Made by a program: the position numbers and the translations under genes
Part shown: positions 50,659 to 59,452 of the stretch, piece by piece
Layout: every line of letters begins with the position of its first letter
Position numbering within the stretch: position 1 is the first letter of the stretch
DNA from: Actinomycetota bacterium
GTDB taxonomy: Bacteria; Actinomycetota; Actinomycetes; Actinomycetales; Microbacteriaceae
Reading direction: 5' to 3'
NCBI GenBank assembly: GCA_947449765.1
Contig: CANFSP010000001.1
Location: 186,001-250,000, forward strand
Length of the DNA: 64,000 nt
Notes under the pieces: model-generated
Seen by the model: only the letters and a program-made list of their open reading frames with translations
Database searches by the model: none
Told to the model about the DNA's origin: nothing

Positions 50659-52115
50659 GAGTCGAACCCCAAACCAAAAAAGTCCAGAGTCCGCAGAAAC
50701 AGGTTGCGCTTGCCACGGTTGTGATCAGCGCGGTCGAGTGCCCGGCGAACCATATTGATGGCAAGGCTCGCGAGAGGTTCCGGCGGAAAAGGCATCGGCT
50801 TTGAGCGCACCATCGTGAGGCGTGTCCGTTCGGTTGTGAGCCCGTCCAGAAGGTCGAGCATGACATCGGCGGCGAATCGAGTGGCGGCCACCCCGAGTCC
50901 CGTGAAGCCGAGAGCGTAGGCAACTCGTCCGCGCCGGGCCGTGCCGAAAAATGCGCAGAAGCGCGAGCAGGTATCGATGGCGCCAGCCCAGCGATGCGTG
51001 AAGGTCACACCGACAAGCTGGGGGAAGGTGGTGAAGAAGTGGCTGGCTAGTCGCTCGAAGCTCTCACTGCGATCTTCGTGTGCTTCAGAAACGCGACCGC
51101 CGAAGTGATACACCGCGTCATAGCCACCAAAGAGGATGCGGTTATCCGCGCTGAGACGATAGTAGTGAAACTGGTTTGCGACATCGGCGATGCCCGCTCG
51201 TGAGCGCCAGCCGATTGACGCGAGCTGCGCATCCGTCAGCGGTTCCGTCATGAGTACGTAGTCGTAAACCGGAACCGTGCGCAGCGCGTTGCGCTTCAGG
51301 AGTGAACGAAAGGCGTTCGTGGCAAGCGCGATTTTGCGAGCGGTGACTCGACCGTGCGGTGTGGTGACCACGGAGCCACCGACGAGCCCGAGAGCAGGAG
51401 TTTCCTCAAAAATCTGAACCCCGAGCGAGGCGGCCACACGCGCCAATTCATTGACGAGCTTTGTTGGGTTGATCATCGCCGTGCCGTGTGCATCAAAGGA
51501 TGCACCGAGGTAGGTCGGCGAATGCACCTCGGCATAGATAGCCTCCCGGTCGAGAAACGACGGGTCGTCACGAAGCCACTCAACCTGATGTTCTTCAACC
51601 GCAACCGCAAACGCCCCGGTGCGCTCGAACTCGACGTCCATCCCGTATCGCGTGATTGTCTGCTCGATTTCGTCGAGATTGGTGAGACCCATCTGCTCGA
51701 GTTGCGCGTACTCACGCGGCCACCGCGCGAGTCCGTTCTCTCTACCGTGAGTAAGGCTGGCTTCACAAAATCCGCCATTTCGTCCCGACGCGGCCCAGCC
51801 GAGACGGTGGGATTCGATCAGAGCCACGCTGCGATCGGGGTTGCGCTCTTTGGCGCGGACCGCCGTCCAGAGTCCGGTGAAGCCGCCGCCGACGATCACG
51901 AGATCCACGTCGAGATCCTCGCTCAGTGCTGGGTAGCTCTCGTGAGGTGAAGAATTCGTCCAGAACGGCGCGAGACGGCTTTGCGCGAGTGCGGTACGGA
52001 CTATGTCGATATGGGGAGCTTCGCGCTCAAATACCGTGCTGTGGGTTTTCATACTGGCTTCCGGTGCGGACTCAGGCGACACGAGCGGAGGAAGTGCCCT
52101 GCTCGGGCCGGTCAT
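50655..52115 (-). CDS. FAD-dependent amine oxidoreductase (DAO/PuuB-like)
   Basis: A 486-residue flavoenzyme of the D-amino-acid oxidase superfamily. FAD motif IVGGGFTG (74-81), SGRNGGF after the first helix (the PuuB-type FAD-contact region), and a C-terminal GFTGLGVAATRFAADVML closing the FAD site. PuuB oxidises gamma-glutamylputrescine, and related enzymes oxidise other secondary amines. No glutamylputrescine synthetase is in the window, so the true substrate is open. A second ATG at 52052 (465 residues) has GGAAG upstream and may be the real start. First gene of the minus-strand operon. Confidence 0.78.
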   Translation of the reverse strand: MTGPSRALPPLVSPESAPEASMKTHSTVFEREAPHIDIVRTALAQSRLAPFWTNSSPHESYPALSEDLDVDLVIVGGGFTGLWTAVRAKERNPDRSVALIESHRLGWAASGRNGGFCEASLTHGRENGLARWPREYAQLEQMGLTNLDEIEQTITRYGMDVEFERTGAFAVAVEEHQVEWLRDDPSFLDREAIYAEVHSPTYLGASFDAHGTAMINPTKLVNELARVAASLGVQIFEETPALGLVGGSVVTTPHGRVTARKIALATNAFRSLLKRNALRTVPVYDYVLMTEPLTDAQLASIGWRSRAGIADVANQFHYYRLSADNRILFGGYDAVYHFGGRVSEAHEDRSESFERLASHFFTTFPQLVGVTFTHRWAGAIDTCSRFCAFFGTARRGRVAYALGFTGLGVAATRFAADVMLDLLDGLTTERTRLTMVRSKPMPFPPEPLASLAINMVRRALDRADHNRGKRNLFLRTLDFFGLGFDS

Positions 52116-52164
52116 GAATCGTGACGTAGGGATTTTCAGCTTAAAGCCCGCGGGTGTGCACGCG

Positions 52165-52170
52165 TAGGAT
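52165..52170 (+). promoter_or_regulatory. Possible -10 box of the aldehyde dehydrogenase gene
   Basis: TAGGAT lies in the divergent gap, followed by a small CACGCA/TGCGTG hairpin and a GAAAGG ribosome site before the ATG at 52223. Confidence 0.3.
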
Positions 52171-52222
52171 TAGCTCACGCACGGGTTGCGTGAAGCACGT
52201 GGGAACACCTGAAAGGCCAGTA

Positions 52223-53656
52223 ATGTCTGCTCGCGAATTGAAGAACTTTATCAACGGTGAATTTGTTGAGTCACGCGGAAATGATCGTTTTGACGTCATC
52301 GATCCGGCGACCGAAGCGGTGATTGCGTCCAGCCCTGTATCCAGTGAGCAGGATGTCGCCAGCGCCTTCGGTGCGGCGAAAGCAGCTTTTGAGACGTGGA
52401 GTGAAACAACCCCCAGCGAGCGTCAACTGGCTCTTTTTCGCATTGCGGACGCGATGGAGGCACGGGCAGAAGAGTTTGCTGATGTCGAGTCGTTGAATAC
52501 GGGCAAGCCACGTGGCACGCTCGTCGACTACGAGATCATGCCGTCGGTCGACCAGATCCGATTCTTCGCCGGTGCCGCGCGCAATCTGCAGGGTCTGGCG
52601 ACCGGGGAGTACGTCAAGGATCACACCTCGTCAATTCGACGTGAACCCATTGGCGTAATCGGCCAGGTGACTCCGTGGAACTACCCGCTGAACATGGCCA
52701 CCTGGAAGTTTGCACCCGCGATAGCCGCCGGAAACACAATCGTGCTCAAGCCGTCGGATACGACTCCCCTCTCCACCCTGCTTCTGGCCGAAGTGGCAGC
52801 CGAGTTCTTGCCCGCCGGCGTGATGAACGTCATCACCGGCACACGCGACACCGGGCGCGCCATGATCGAGAACTCCATTCCGCAGATGGTGTCGATCACC
52901 GGTAGCGTTCGGGCAGGTATGGAGGTCGCCAAGTCGGCAGCGAGTGACCTCAAGCGTGTCCACCTCGAGCTCGGCGGTAAAGCGCCCGTTATCGTCTTCA
53001 ACGACGCGAACATCGAAGCCGCGGTTGAGGGGATCGTTGGCGCCGGATATTTCAACGCCGGTCAAGACTGCACCGCGGCAACGCGACTTCTCGTGCAGCG
53101 GGGTATCCACGACGAGTTCGTCGCCGCACTCGTTGCCTACGCGCGTGACAATGCCATTACCGGAGCGCCGCGTGACGAGTCGACCATGTTCGGCCCGTTG
53201 AACAATCCCAACCAGCTCGCTCAGGTCACCGGGTTCATCGATCGTCTGCCCGACAACGCCGACATTAAGCTGGGCGGAAAAGCTGTTGGAGGCAAGGGTT
53301 ACTTCCACGAGGCGACCATTGTGACCGGGCTGTTGCAGACCGACGAAGCAATCCAACGCGAAATTTTTGGTCCCGTCATCACGGTGCAGGTCTTCGACAC
53401 CGAAGAGGAAGCGCTGACGATGGCAAACGACGTGCAGTACGGTCTCGCATCGTCGGTGTGGACCACCGATTTTGGTACCGCGATGCGCGCATCCAAAAAA
53501 CTTGATTTCGGATGCGTGTGGATCAACACGCACATTCCTCTCGCCGCCGAAATGCCACACGGTGGTTTCAAGCACTCCGGCTACGGGAAAGACCTGTCGG
53601 CGTACGGTTTTGAGGACTACACCCGAATCAAGCACGTCATGTCCTTCATCGGCTAA
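52223..53656 (+). CDS. Aldehyde dehydrogenase (aminobutyraldehyde type)
   Basis: NAD-dependent oxidation of an aldehyde to an acid. 477 residues from ATG 52223, which has GAAAGG upstream; the open frame back to 52154 is rejected. PWNYPLNMATWK binds the cofactor, the general base lies in LELGGKAP, and the nucleophile is Cys283 in GQDCTAATR. Wording and the DCT at the nucleophile fit the 4-aminobutyraldehyde (PatD/Prr) group, which makes GABA from putrescine. Divergent from the oxidase operon, and GABA would go to GabT at 59453. Confidence 0.85.
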   Translation: MSARELKNFINGEFVESRGNDRFDVIDPATEAVIASSPVSSEQDVASAFGAAKAAFETWSETTPSERQLALFRIADAMEARAEEFADVESLNTGKPRGTLVDYEIMPSVDQIRFFAGAARNLQGLATGEYVKDHTSSIRREPIGVIGQVTPWNYPLNMATWKFAPAIAAGNTIVLKPSDTTPLSTLLLAEVAAEFLPAGVMNVITGTRDTGRAMIENSIPQMVSITGSVRAGMEVAKSAASDLKRVHLELGGKAPVIVFNDANIEAAVEGIVGAGYFNAGQDCTAATRLLVQRGIHDEFVAALVAYARDNAITGAPRDESTMFGPLNNPNQLAQVTGFIDRLPDNADIKLGGKAVGGKGYFHEATIVTGLLQTDEAIQREIFGPVITVQVFDTEEEALTMANDVQYGLASSVWTTDFGTAMRASKKLDFGCVWINTHIPLAAEMPHGGFKHSGYGKDLSAYGFEDYTRIKHVMSFIG

Positions 53657-53660
53657 CGGT

Positions 53661-53704
53661 TAGACTGAGATACCTGCTCACAGACGCGGGGGCGACGAGC
53701 AGGT
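53661..53704 (+). promoter_or_regulatory. Promoter -10 and leader hairpin of the PP2C gene
   Basis: TAGACT (53661-53666) begins five bases after the aldehyde dehydrogenase stop. An 8-bp stem ACCTGCTC/GAGCAGGT (53672-53679 and 53697-53704, 17-base loop) follows. The hairpin may end the upstream message or sit in the PP2C leader. Confidence 0.4.
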
Positions 53705-53718
53705 GTTGGAGTTGAGTT

Positions 53719-54564
53719 GTGACAGAGATAGGTTCTGGAGCTACCGGTTACACCGTGCGTGACCTCAACACCGGTGCCAGCGTGACCCTGTCGTGGGCCG
53801 CGGTCTCCGACGTGGGTCACCATCGTCAAAACAACGAAGACAGTTATGTCGTTTCCCCGCCCGTCTTTGCGGTGGCCGACGGTATGGGCGGCCATTCTGC
53901 CGGCGACGTGGCCAGCGACTCTGTCGTTCGTGGTCTCTCCACGCTCTCAGGCAACGGTTTCACCACCACCGATGCGATCAATTCGGCACTGCGCGGAGCG
54001 GTGGACTTGTTGGCGGCCAGTCTCGGAGAAACTCAGCAGGGTGCGGGCACCACGGTTACCGGAGCAGCTCTCACCTGCGACCAGGACAGCGTGCGGTGGG
54101 CCGTCTTCAACATCGGTGACTCGCGGGTCTATCTCTACTACGGAGACAAACTCATGCAGGTCACGACGGATGACTCGGTGGTTCAGCAGCTTGTCGATGC
54201 CGGGCAAATCACGCGTGAAGAAGCACACACGCATCCCCACTCGAACGTCATTACGCGAGCTGTGGGCATCGACGACGAACCAATTCCGACCTACTCGCTT
54301 TTTGATGCTCGGCCGGGAATGCGCTTTTTGCTCTGCTCAGATGGACTCAACAAAGAGATCATCGACGAAGGTATTGAGCACTATCTCAAGACCTCGCCGA
54401 CACCCCAAGAGGCTGTCGATAACCTGCTTCGCGAAGCATTGACCAACAGCGGTCGCGACAACATCACGATCGTGGTGGTGGATGTGCACGGCGTTACTCA
54501 GCCCATGTTCACGGGTGAGCCGAGCTCCGAAGACACCGCAACCGGCGGGTACGTCAGCGTCTAG
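53719..54564 (+). CDS. PP2C-family serine/threonine phosphatase
   Basis: Mn/Mg-dependent protein phosphatase, 281 residues, cytoplasmic with no membrane helix. Metal-site motifs in order: NNED at 38-41, ADGMGGH at 53-59, GDSRVY, CSDGLNKEI and GRDNITIVVV. GTG start with GGAG seven bases upstream (53708-53711). It is followed on the same strand by an FtsK/EccC-like ATPase after 61 bases; PP2C next to such ATPases, often with FHA proteins, is typical of type VII secretion-like loci. A general role as partner of PknB-type kinases is also possible. Confidence 0.9.
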   Translation: MTEIGSGATGYTVRDLNTGASVTLSWAAVSDVGHHRQNNEDSYVVSPPVFAVADGMGGHSAGDVASDSVVRGLSTLSGNGFTTTDAINSALRGAVDLLAASLGETQQGAGTTVTGAALTCDQDSVRWAVFNIGDSRVYLYYGDKLMQVTTDDSVVQQLVDAGQITREEAHTHPHSNVITRAVGIDDEPIPTYSLFDARPGMRFLLCSDGLNKEIIDEGIEHYLKTSPTPQEAVDNLLREALTNSGRDNITIVVVDVHGVTQPMFTGEPSSEDTATGGYVSV

Positions 54565-54625
54565 TCGGCATCCCGCGAGTAAAAAACCGCGAGCTCTGGC
54601 GACGGGTTTTCCACAGCACCGGTAG

Positions 54626-57106
54626 ATGCACGAACGTTGCGCGTGGCGTGACTGGCACCATATCCGGGTGCACGCATCCCGTATGGCTCTTCTCATTCCC
54701 ATGCTGGGTGGTGTGATTCTTGCCCTCATCGCCGCTGTGGTCATGGGAAATCCACTCGGCTTGCTTTTTGCCGCGATGATGCCGCTGTCGTTTCTCGGGA
54801 CGAACCTGGCTGCCACGGCGGAACGCCGACGTGCGCGCAACGCGGCTCGAAGTCAGCGGGAGCGAGAGTCCGCACGGTGGCCCTCACTGCATGACATTGC
54901 CACCGTTCGCCCGGAGGTTCTGCCGAGTTGGAGCATCACGCTCAATCACGAACAGAGTCCCGCGCGCATCCGCATCGGGTGCAGGCCCGACGAGGTGATA
55001 GTCGAACGAGCACCTCGCAGGTTGCGGTTGCCGCGTGGGTTGCGCCTGTGGCATCGGAAGCGGATCACCGCGACGGCAAACCAAAGTGTCGTCCTGCTCG
55101 AGCCCGCCGGAGGGGTGCGCGTGGTTGGTGATGACGTGCTCGGCGAAGCCGTGCGACGAAACCTCATCGAGTCAGTGCGATGGTGGTGGCACGAGGGAAG
55201 TGACGCGCCACTCGTGGTCGCAGATTCGGAGGAGGCGCACACCCGCTGGCTCATTGTGGTCGATTCGCATGGCGTGGGGCGGCTGATCGACCAACTCTCC
55301 CGAGAACCGACGGTGACGAACATCCATCTGGACATGTTGTTCGAGCGCGAACAAGCGCTTCTTGAATCACGGCGTGCCAACGTGTCTTCCCAATCAACGG
55401 CCACCTCGGTGTTTTGGACCCTCGAGCGAGACGGAACACACGCACTCGTTTCGGGCGTCACCGGCTCAGGTAAGACCGAGTTTCTGGTGAGCTGGTTGAC
55501 CGACGAAATGCGCAAACGGTCGCCGCAGGATTTCGCCGTGGTCGTCGTGGACTTCAAGGGCGGAGGCGGTTTTGCGCGCTTGGCTCACTGGCCGCACGTG
55601 CGCCACATGGTGACCAATCTCACCCCGGACCGAATGGATGCTCTGCTCTCCGGTGTGCGACAACTCATCGTCACTCGACAGAGCTTGCTGGCCACGCACG
55701 GGAGTCCGGATCTCGCCGATCTCCCGAGCACCGTCCGACCGGCGCGCGTGTACCTGTGCATTGATGAGTACCGCGCTCTACTCGATGAGTACCCTCAGGC
55801 GCAGGAGCTCATCACTGATATCGCGTTGCGCGGCCGAGCTCTCGGTCTGCATCTCATCGTGGCAACGCAGCGCTTTGCGCAACTAGCAACCGATGCCTTT
55901 ACGGCAAACTGTGGCCTTCGCGTGGCTCTTCGAGCCGGCGACGCGCGTGAGAGCGACCTCGTGCTGGGTTCATCCCACGCCGTCACGCATTCCCTCAAGC
56001 CCGGGGAGGGGTTTCTCCGGTTTCCCGGTTCCCCACTTCGACGATTTCACCTTCCCACGGTGGGGCGCGATGTCGCCTCGGCTGAGGGGCGAACTCCCCG
56101 CGGCGATGCGGCTCAGACACTGCCCGACCCGCTCTGGCTCGAGCCCTTGGCCGATCGTCCTCCTCTGCAGCAGGTTCGACAGATGCAATCGCCTCAGCAT
56201 TCACCCGTTGGGGATCGGGTGGATGCGCATCCGCTCTGGGTCGGACTTCGCGCCGATAATGCCGCACGTGAATGGGTCCCGTTGTCGATTCCATCTCACG
56301 CGGCGGGAGTCATTCTCATCGCCGGGGGAACGTCGATGCAGCGCTACGAACTGGCTGAGGTTCTTGGGAGCCAGATCGACGAGGTGAGGCACTGCACACA
56401 GCCGGTCGAACTCTGGGACGAGTGCGTGTATGGCGACGCGACACCCGTGATTATTCACGAGTTCGATTCCCTGATCGCGCAAACGCCGAACGCCTGGCGG
56501 GATGAGCTCGTCGATCGCACACTCGATGCCGTGCGTCGCAGAAGTGCCCGGGGATGTGCGGTTGTGGTCACACTCGCTTCGGAATTAACGCCACGCTCCG
56601 TGACGGCTACGACAGGCGGCGCGCACGCCGATCTTTTTCCGAGTGGACCAGTCGCCGCAAGGTTTCGACAACTCGATCACCTTCTCGTGCGACGTGACTC
56701 CCGCATGGCGGCTCGTGCATTTATCGGCGAGGAGAGTGTCACTCTCGTCAGTAGCGAATCTGCTGATGGCGAGGGCCAGCTACGCGCATGTGTCGAAAGC
56801 GAGATTCCCGAAGGCTGTTTCGACGATTCCCTACTGATCACCCCGTTCGTCTCGCTGTGGCAGGTGGGCCTCCGTGCTGAGTTCTGTGCTCGTGTGCACC
56901 TCAGCGTCGAGCCACCCGAAGCGATACTTCTCGGTCGGGTGACTATTGCACCAGGGCAACGAGTTTTTATCGAGGGATGCTCACCCGCAGAAGCGCGATC
57001 CCTGCGGCTTAGCCCGCATCCGATTTCGCCGCCACTCGAGCGCACTGTCCTCGAGGTGCAGAAGTCTGGTGAGTATCGCCGGGTGCGCATCCCGGATGCT
57101 CTGTGA
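54626..57106 (+). CDS. FtsK/SpoIIIE-type ATPase, type VII secretion EccC-like
   Basis: An 826-residue membrane ATPase. Two adjacent membrane helices lie near residues 20-60, followed by a basic stretch. An intact FtsK/SpoIIIE domain follows, with Walker A GVTGSGKT at 277-284, VVVDFKGGGGF around 307-317 and Walker B VYLCIDE near 375. The second half (about 550-826) keeps an ATPase-like outline, but its P-loop position reads GGTSMQRY, without the Lys, so it is probably inactive. This layout resembles EccC/EssC rather than the DNA pump FtsK. No WXG100 substrate or other Ecc gene is in the window. The start is not supported by a ribosome site; GTG 54668 is an alternative. Confidence 0.75.
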   Translation: MHERCAWRDWHHIRVHASRMALLIPMLGGVILALIAAVVMGNPLGLLFAAMMPLSFLGTNLAATAERRRARNAARSQRERESARWPSLHDIATVRPEVLPSWSITLNHEQSPARIRIGCRPDEVIVERAPRRLRLPRGLRLWHRKRITATANQSVVLLEPAGGVRVVGDDVLGEAVRRNLIESVRWWWHEGSDAPLVVADSEEAHTRWLIVVDSHGVGRLIDQLSREPTVTNIHLDMLFEREQALLESRRANVSSQSTATSVFWTLERDGTHALVSGVTGSGKTEFLVSWLTDEMRKRSPQDFAVVVVDFKGGGGFARLAHWPHVRHMVTNLTPDRMDALLSGVRQLIVTRQSLLATHGSPDLADLPSTVRPARVYLCIDEYRALLDEYPQAQELITDIALRGRALGLHLIVATQRFAQLATDAFTANCGLRVALRAGDARESDLVLGSSHAVTHSLKPGEGFLRFPGSPLRRFHLPTVGRDVASAEGRTPRGDAAQTLPDPLWLEPLADRPPLQQVRQMQSPQHSPVGDRVDAHPLWVGLRADNAAREWVPLSIPSHAAGVILIAGGTSMQRYELAEVLGSQIDEVRHCTQPVELWDECVYGDATPVIIHEFDSLIAQTPNAWRDELVDRTLDAVRRRSARGCAVVVTLASELTPRSVTATTGGAHADLFPSGPVAARFRQLDHLLVRRDSRMAARAFIGEESVTLVSSESADGEGQLRACVESEIPEGCFDDSLLITPFVSLWQVGLRAEFCARVHLSVEPPEAILLGRVTIAPGQRVFIEGCSPAEARSLRLSPHPISPPLERTVLEVQKSGEYRRVRIPDAL

Positions 57107-57107
57107 G

Positions 57108-58325
57108 CTAGCCGAGGGTAACGCTGAGGCTCGTGGTCAGGAGCGTGGCGAGATAGGTGTTGTACCGATAGCGCACGGTAACCGGAAAGTTGCCCGCCTG
57201 AGCGGGAAGCGGCACGGTCACGGTGGCGAGACCGCCTGCCGCTGTTCGTGCCGTGTAGGTTTTTCCGCGGAAGACAAACTCGACGTTCTGACCGTGGAGG
57301 CCAATCGATGATCCCGCGGTGCGAAGTCGCGCGGAAAGCGTGGTGGTGGTTGCCGAGGAGGTGCGGGTAGCCGAGGTCGCACTGGCGTAGGTCAAATTGC
57401 TAGCCGGGTTGCAGCGCACACTGACGTCGATGTCGGCACCGGTATCGACGTACTGAACGTAGACGGGCTGACCCACGCCACTCACGTTGCGGAAGGTGGC
57501 GCACTTGGCGAGGGCATCCGAACGACTAGCTGCTCCGATGGGGTACCAGTAAGGGTGATCGCGGAACATCGTGGTCGTGTTCATGATGCTGGTCCATCCG
57601 TTCGGGGAACCGTAAAACCCGAGCTGTTTGACCTGTGCGACATTCACGAGGTAGTCGTGAGCGCCCAGCATGGATGCCCGGTTGCGCGCATCGAGCTGTG
57701 CCTGCGTGAGATTGCCATCATTTGGGTGCGTGAATTCAAGGTCGTGGCTACGCCAGGTGTTGCCCTCTTCGAGATCAATCCACCAGTTGACCGTGTTCGG
57801 TGCGTAGGACAATCCTGCAGCCGTAAAGGCCGTCGTGGCACGTTGATAGGAGCTCTGCGCCGCGAGATAACCGTAGTCGTAGGCACACGCGATCGTGTCA
57901 GATTCGAACACGTTCGCGGTCGCCGGGTTTTCTGCGGCACAAACTTTGGGGCTTGATGTGCCCGATGGCCAATGTGTCACCGTGTACGACGAAGCTGGTG
58001 AAGTGGTGTGGTTGACGAGGGAGGGGCCACCCGGGTTACCGGAGTTGACGTAGAGCTGAATCTTGCTGTTGCCGGCTTTGGCCCACTGTAACTGCGCTAC
58101 GAGGCACGGGTTTGCGTCATAAACCCGACCACCGTCGACGCCGATGATTGAGAACCCGCCCGGCGCGGGCAGCGTCGCTGCCGTCGTACGACCACACTGC
58201 GGATAGGACACGTCGAAGCCGTCAGTTGCTCCGAGGGTGAGGGCGGATGCGGGCGCGATAAACGCGGTCGCGCCAAGAATGGCACCGACCACGGCGGAAA
58301 TCGCTAATGCGCGCAACTTTTTCAT
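57108..58325 (-). CDS. Secreted DUF1906/GH25-like protein with C-terminal Ig-like domain
   Basis: A 405-residue exported protein: basic start, hydrophobic core, cleavage near ASA-LTLG (about residue 29). The main domain begins GFDVSYPQCG and contains IIGVDGG, NWWIDLEEGNTW, VKQLGFYGSPNGW and VQYVDTG. This is the barrel outline of glycoside-hydrolase-like DUF1906 proteins, related in shape to GH25 lysozymes; the Asp/Glu of WIDLEEG are candidate catalytic residues. A Thr/Ser linker (about 315-335) joins a C-terminal beta domain like those binding cell-wall polymers. It may act on peptidoglycan, but activity is unproven. Convergent with the EccC-like gene with a one-base gap. Confidence 0.68.
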   Translation of the reverse strand: MKKLRALAISAVVGAILGATAFIAPASALTLGATDGFDVSYPQCGRTTAATLPAPGGFSIIGVDGGRVYDANPCLVAQLQWAKAGNSKIQLYVNSGNPGGPSLVNHTTSPASSYTVTHWPSGTSSPKVCAAENPATANVFESDTIACAYDYGYLAAQSSYQRATTAFTAAGLSYAPNTVNWWIDLEEGNTWRSHDLEFTHPNDGNLTQAQLDARNRASMLGAHDYLVNVAQVKQLGFYGSPNGWTSIMNTTTMFRDHPYWYPIGAASRSDALAKCATFRNVSGVGQPVYVQYVDTGADIDVSVRCNPASNLTYASATSATRTSSATTTTLSARLRTAGSSIGLHGQNVEFVFRGKTYTARTAAGGLATVTVPLPAQAGNFPVTVRYRYNTYLATLLTTSLSVTLG

Positions 58326-58435
58326 CTCATCTATTCAATCGCAGTGGTCACTGTTAAACCTGAGCGCCGGCTCAAGCTCGACATTTTTGTGCGTGCCCTC
58401 ACCAAAAATTGGACAACGTTTCCGCTGTGCTCTGG

Positions 58436-59437
58436 TCAGAAGGTCGGGTGAATCGAGCCAACTGGTCGGCCGCCACCGTATACATCGAGCTGTAAATTCT
58501 CGAGGAGCCGAGCGAAATCAACGAGTGAGACTGCGCCAACCTTGGTGAGGGCATGGAGCGCAACGACGGTGGCCGCACGCAGGTTGCCATCGAGAATCTT
58601 GAGCGCGACCGTTTCACCGGTGGGTGCGGACATCACCATGACCCCCTCGGCGCCACACTTGACGAGAAGGCCGAGTTTTTCGACAACGGTGGCATCGGGT
58701 AATCCGGGGCCGTCAACGACGGCAGGAAATGCGCGCATCGCTCGAGACACCTGTGCCGCCGCCCGGGAAAGGGCGGGCGCCGATGCGTCATGTGGGGCAA
58801 GGGCAATCGCGCGAAAACCGCGAGCGAGAGCGACAAGTGACAGCGCGTGAACGGGAGCGCCGCATCCATCTACACCGGTCCAGGCGATGGGCTCACCGGT
58901 GAATGTTTCGACACACTCACGCACGGCAAGCTGCATGGGATGTCCAGGATCGAGGTAACTCTCTACCGGCCAGCCATGCGCCACACACGCCACGAGAAAA
59001 CCCGCGTGCTTGCCGGAACAGTTCATGTAGAGGGGTGACTTGCCGCTTCCGGCACGAATCAGATCGTCTTGTGCCTTAGGGTCTCCCGGCCAATCGGCCG
59101 GGCACCTCAGCGCATCGAGTGACAAACCGGCCGAGTCGAGTACCGCGGTGACGAGGCGCGCATGCGTAGGCGTGCCGGTGTGACTGGCTGAGGCAATCGC
59201 GACGAGTTCATCGGGGAGGGTAATGTCGCACTCGGCAAGGGCAGCCACAATCGCGGTGGCTTGAAATGGCTTGAGAGCAGACCGTCCAAAAACCGGTGCA
59301 TTCGGGTTACCGAGCTCTAACGCAATCGATCCTCTCGCGTCGAGAACTACTAACGAACCCAGATGTCGAGATTCGACAAAACCACTTCGATCGAGAGTGG
59401 CGAGTTCAACGGCCTCGTCGGCGCGAAAGGTTTCCAT
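58436..59437 (-). CDS. L-asparaginase, type II-like (PF06089 family)
   Basis: A 333-residue protein of the asparaginase family common in actinobacteria and rhizobia, unrelated to the E. coli enzymes, hydrolysing asparagine to aspartate and ammonia. FGRSALKPFQA in the N-terminal part and MNCSGKHAGFL in the middle are signature strings, with GVDGCGAPVHALSL following. It is the second gene after gabT, 15 bases apart, on the minus strand, so both are probably transcribed together for amine nitrogen release. A small function in D-amino or peptide hydrolysis cannot be excluded. Confidence 0.85.
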   Translation of the reverse strand: METFRADEAVELATLDRSGFVESRHLGSLVVLDARGSIALELGNPNAPVFGRSALKPFQATAIVAALAECDITLPDELVAIASASHTGTPTHARLVTAVLDSAGLSLDALRCPADWPGDPKAQDDLIRAGSGKSPLYMNCSGKHAGFLVACVAHGWPVESYLDPGHPMQLAVRECVETFTGEPIAWTGVDGCGAPVHALSLVALARGFRAIALAPHDASAPALSRAAAQVSRAMRAFPAVVDGPGLPDATVVEKLGLLVKCGAEGVMVMSAPTGETVALKILDGNLRAATVVALHALTKVGAVSLVDFARLLENLQLDVYGGGRPVGSIHPTF

Positions 59438-59452
59438 GACGCGCCAGTCTTT

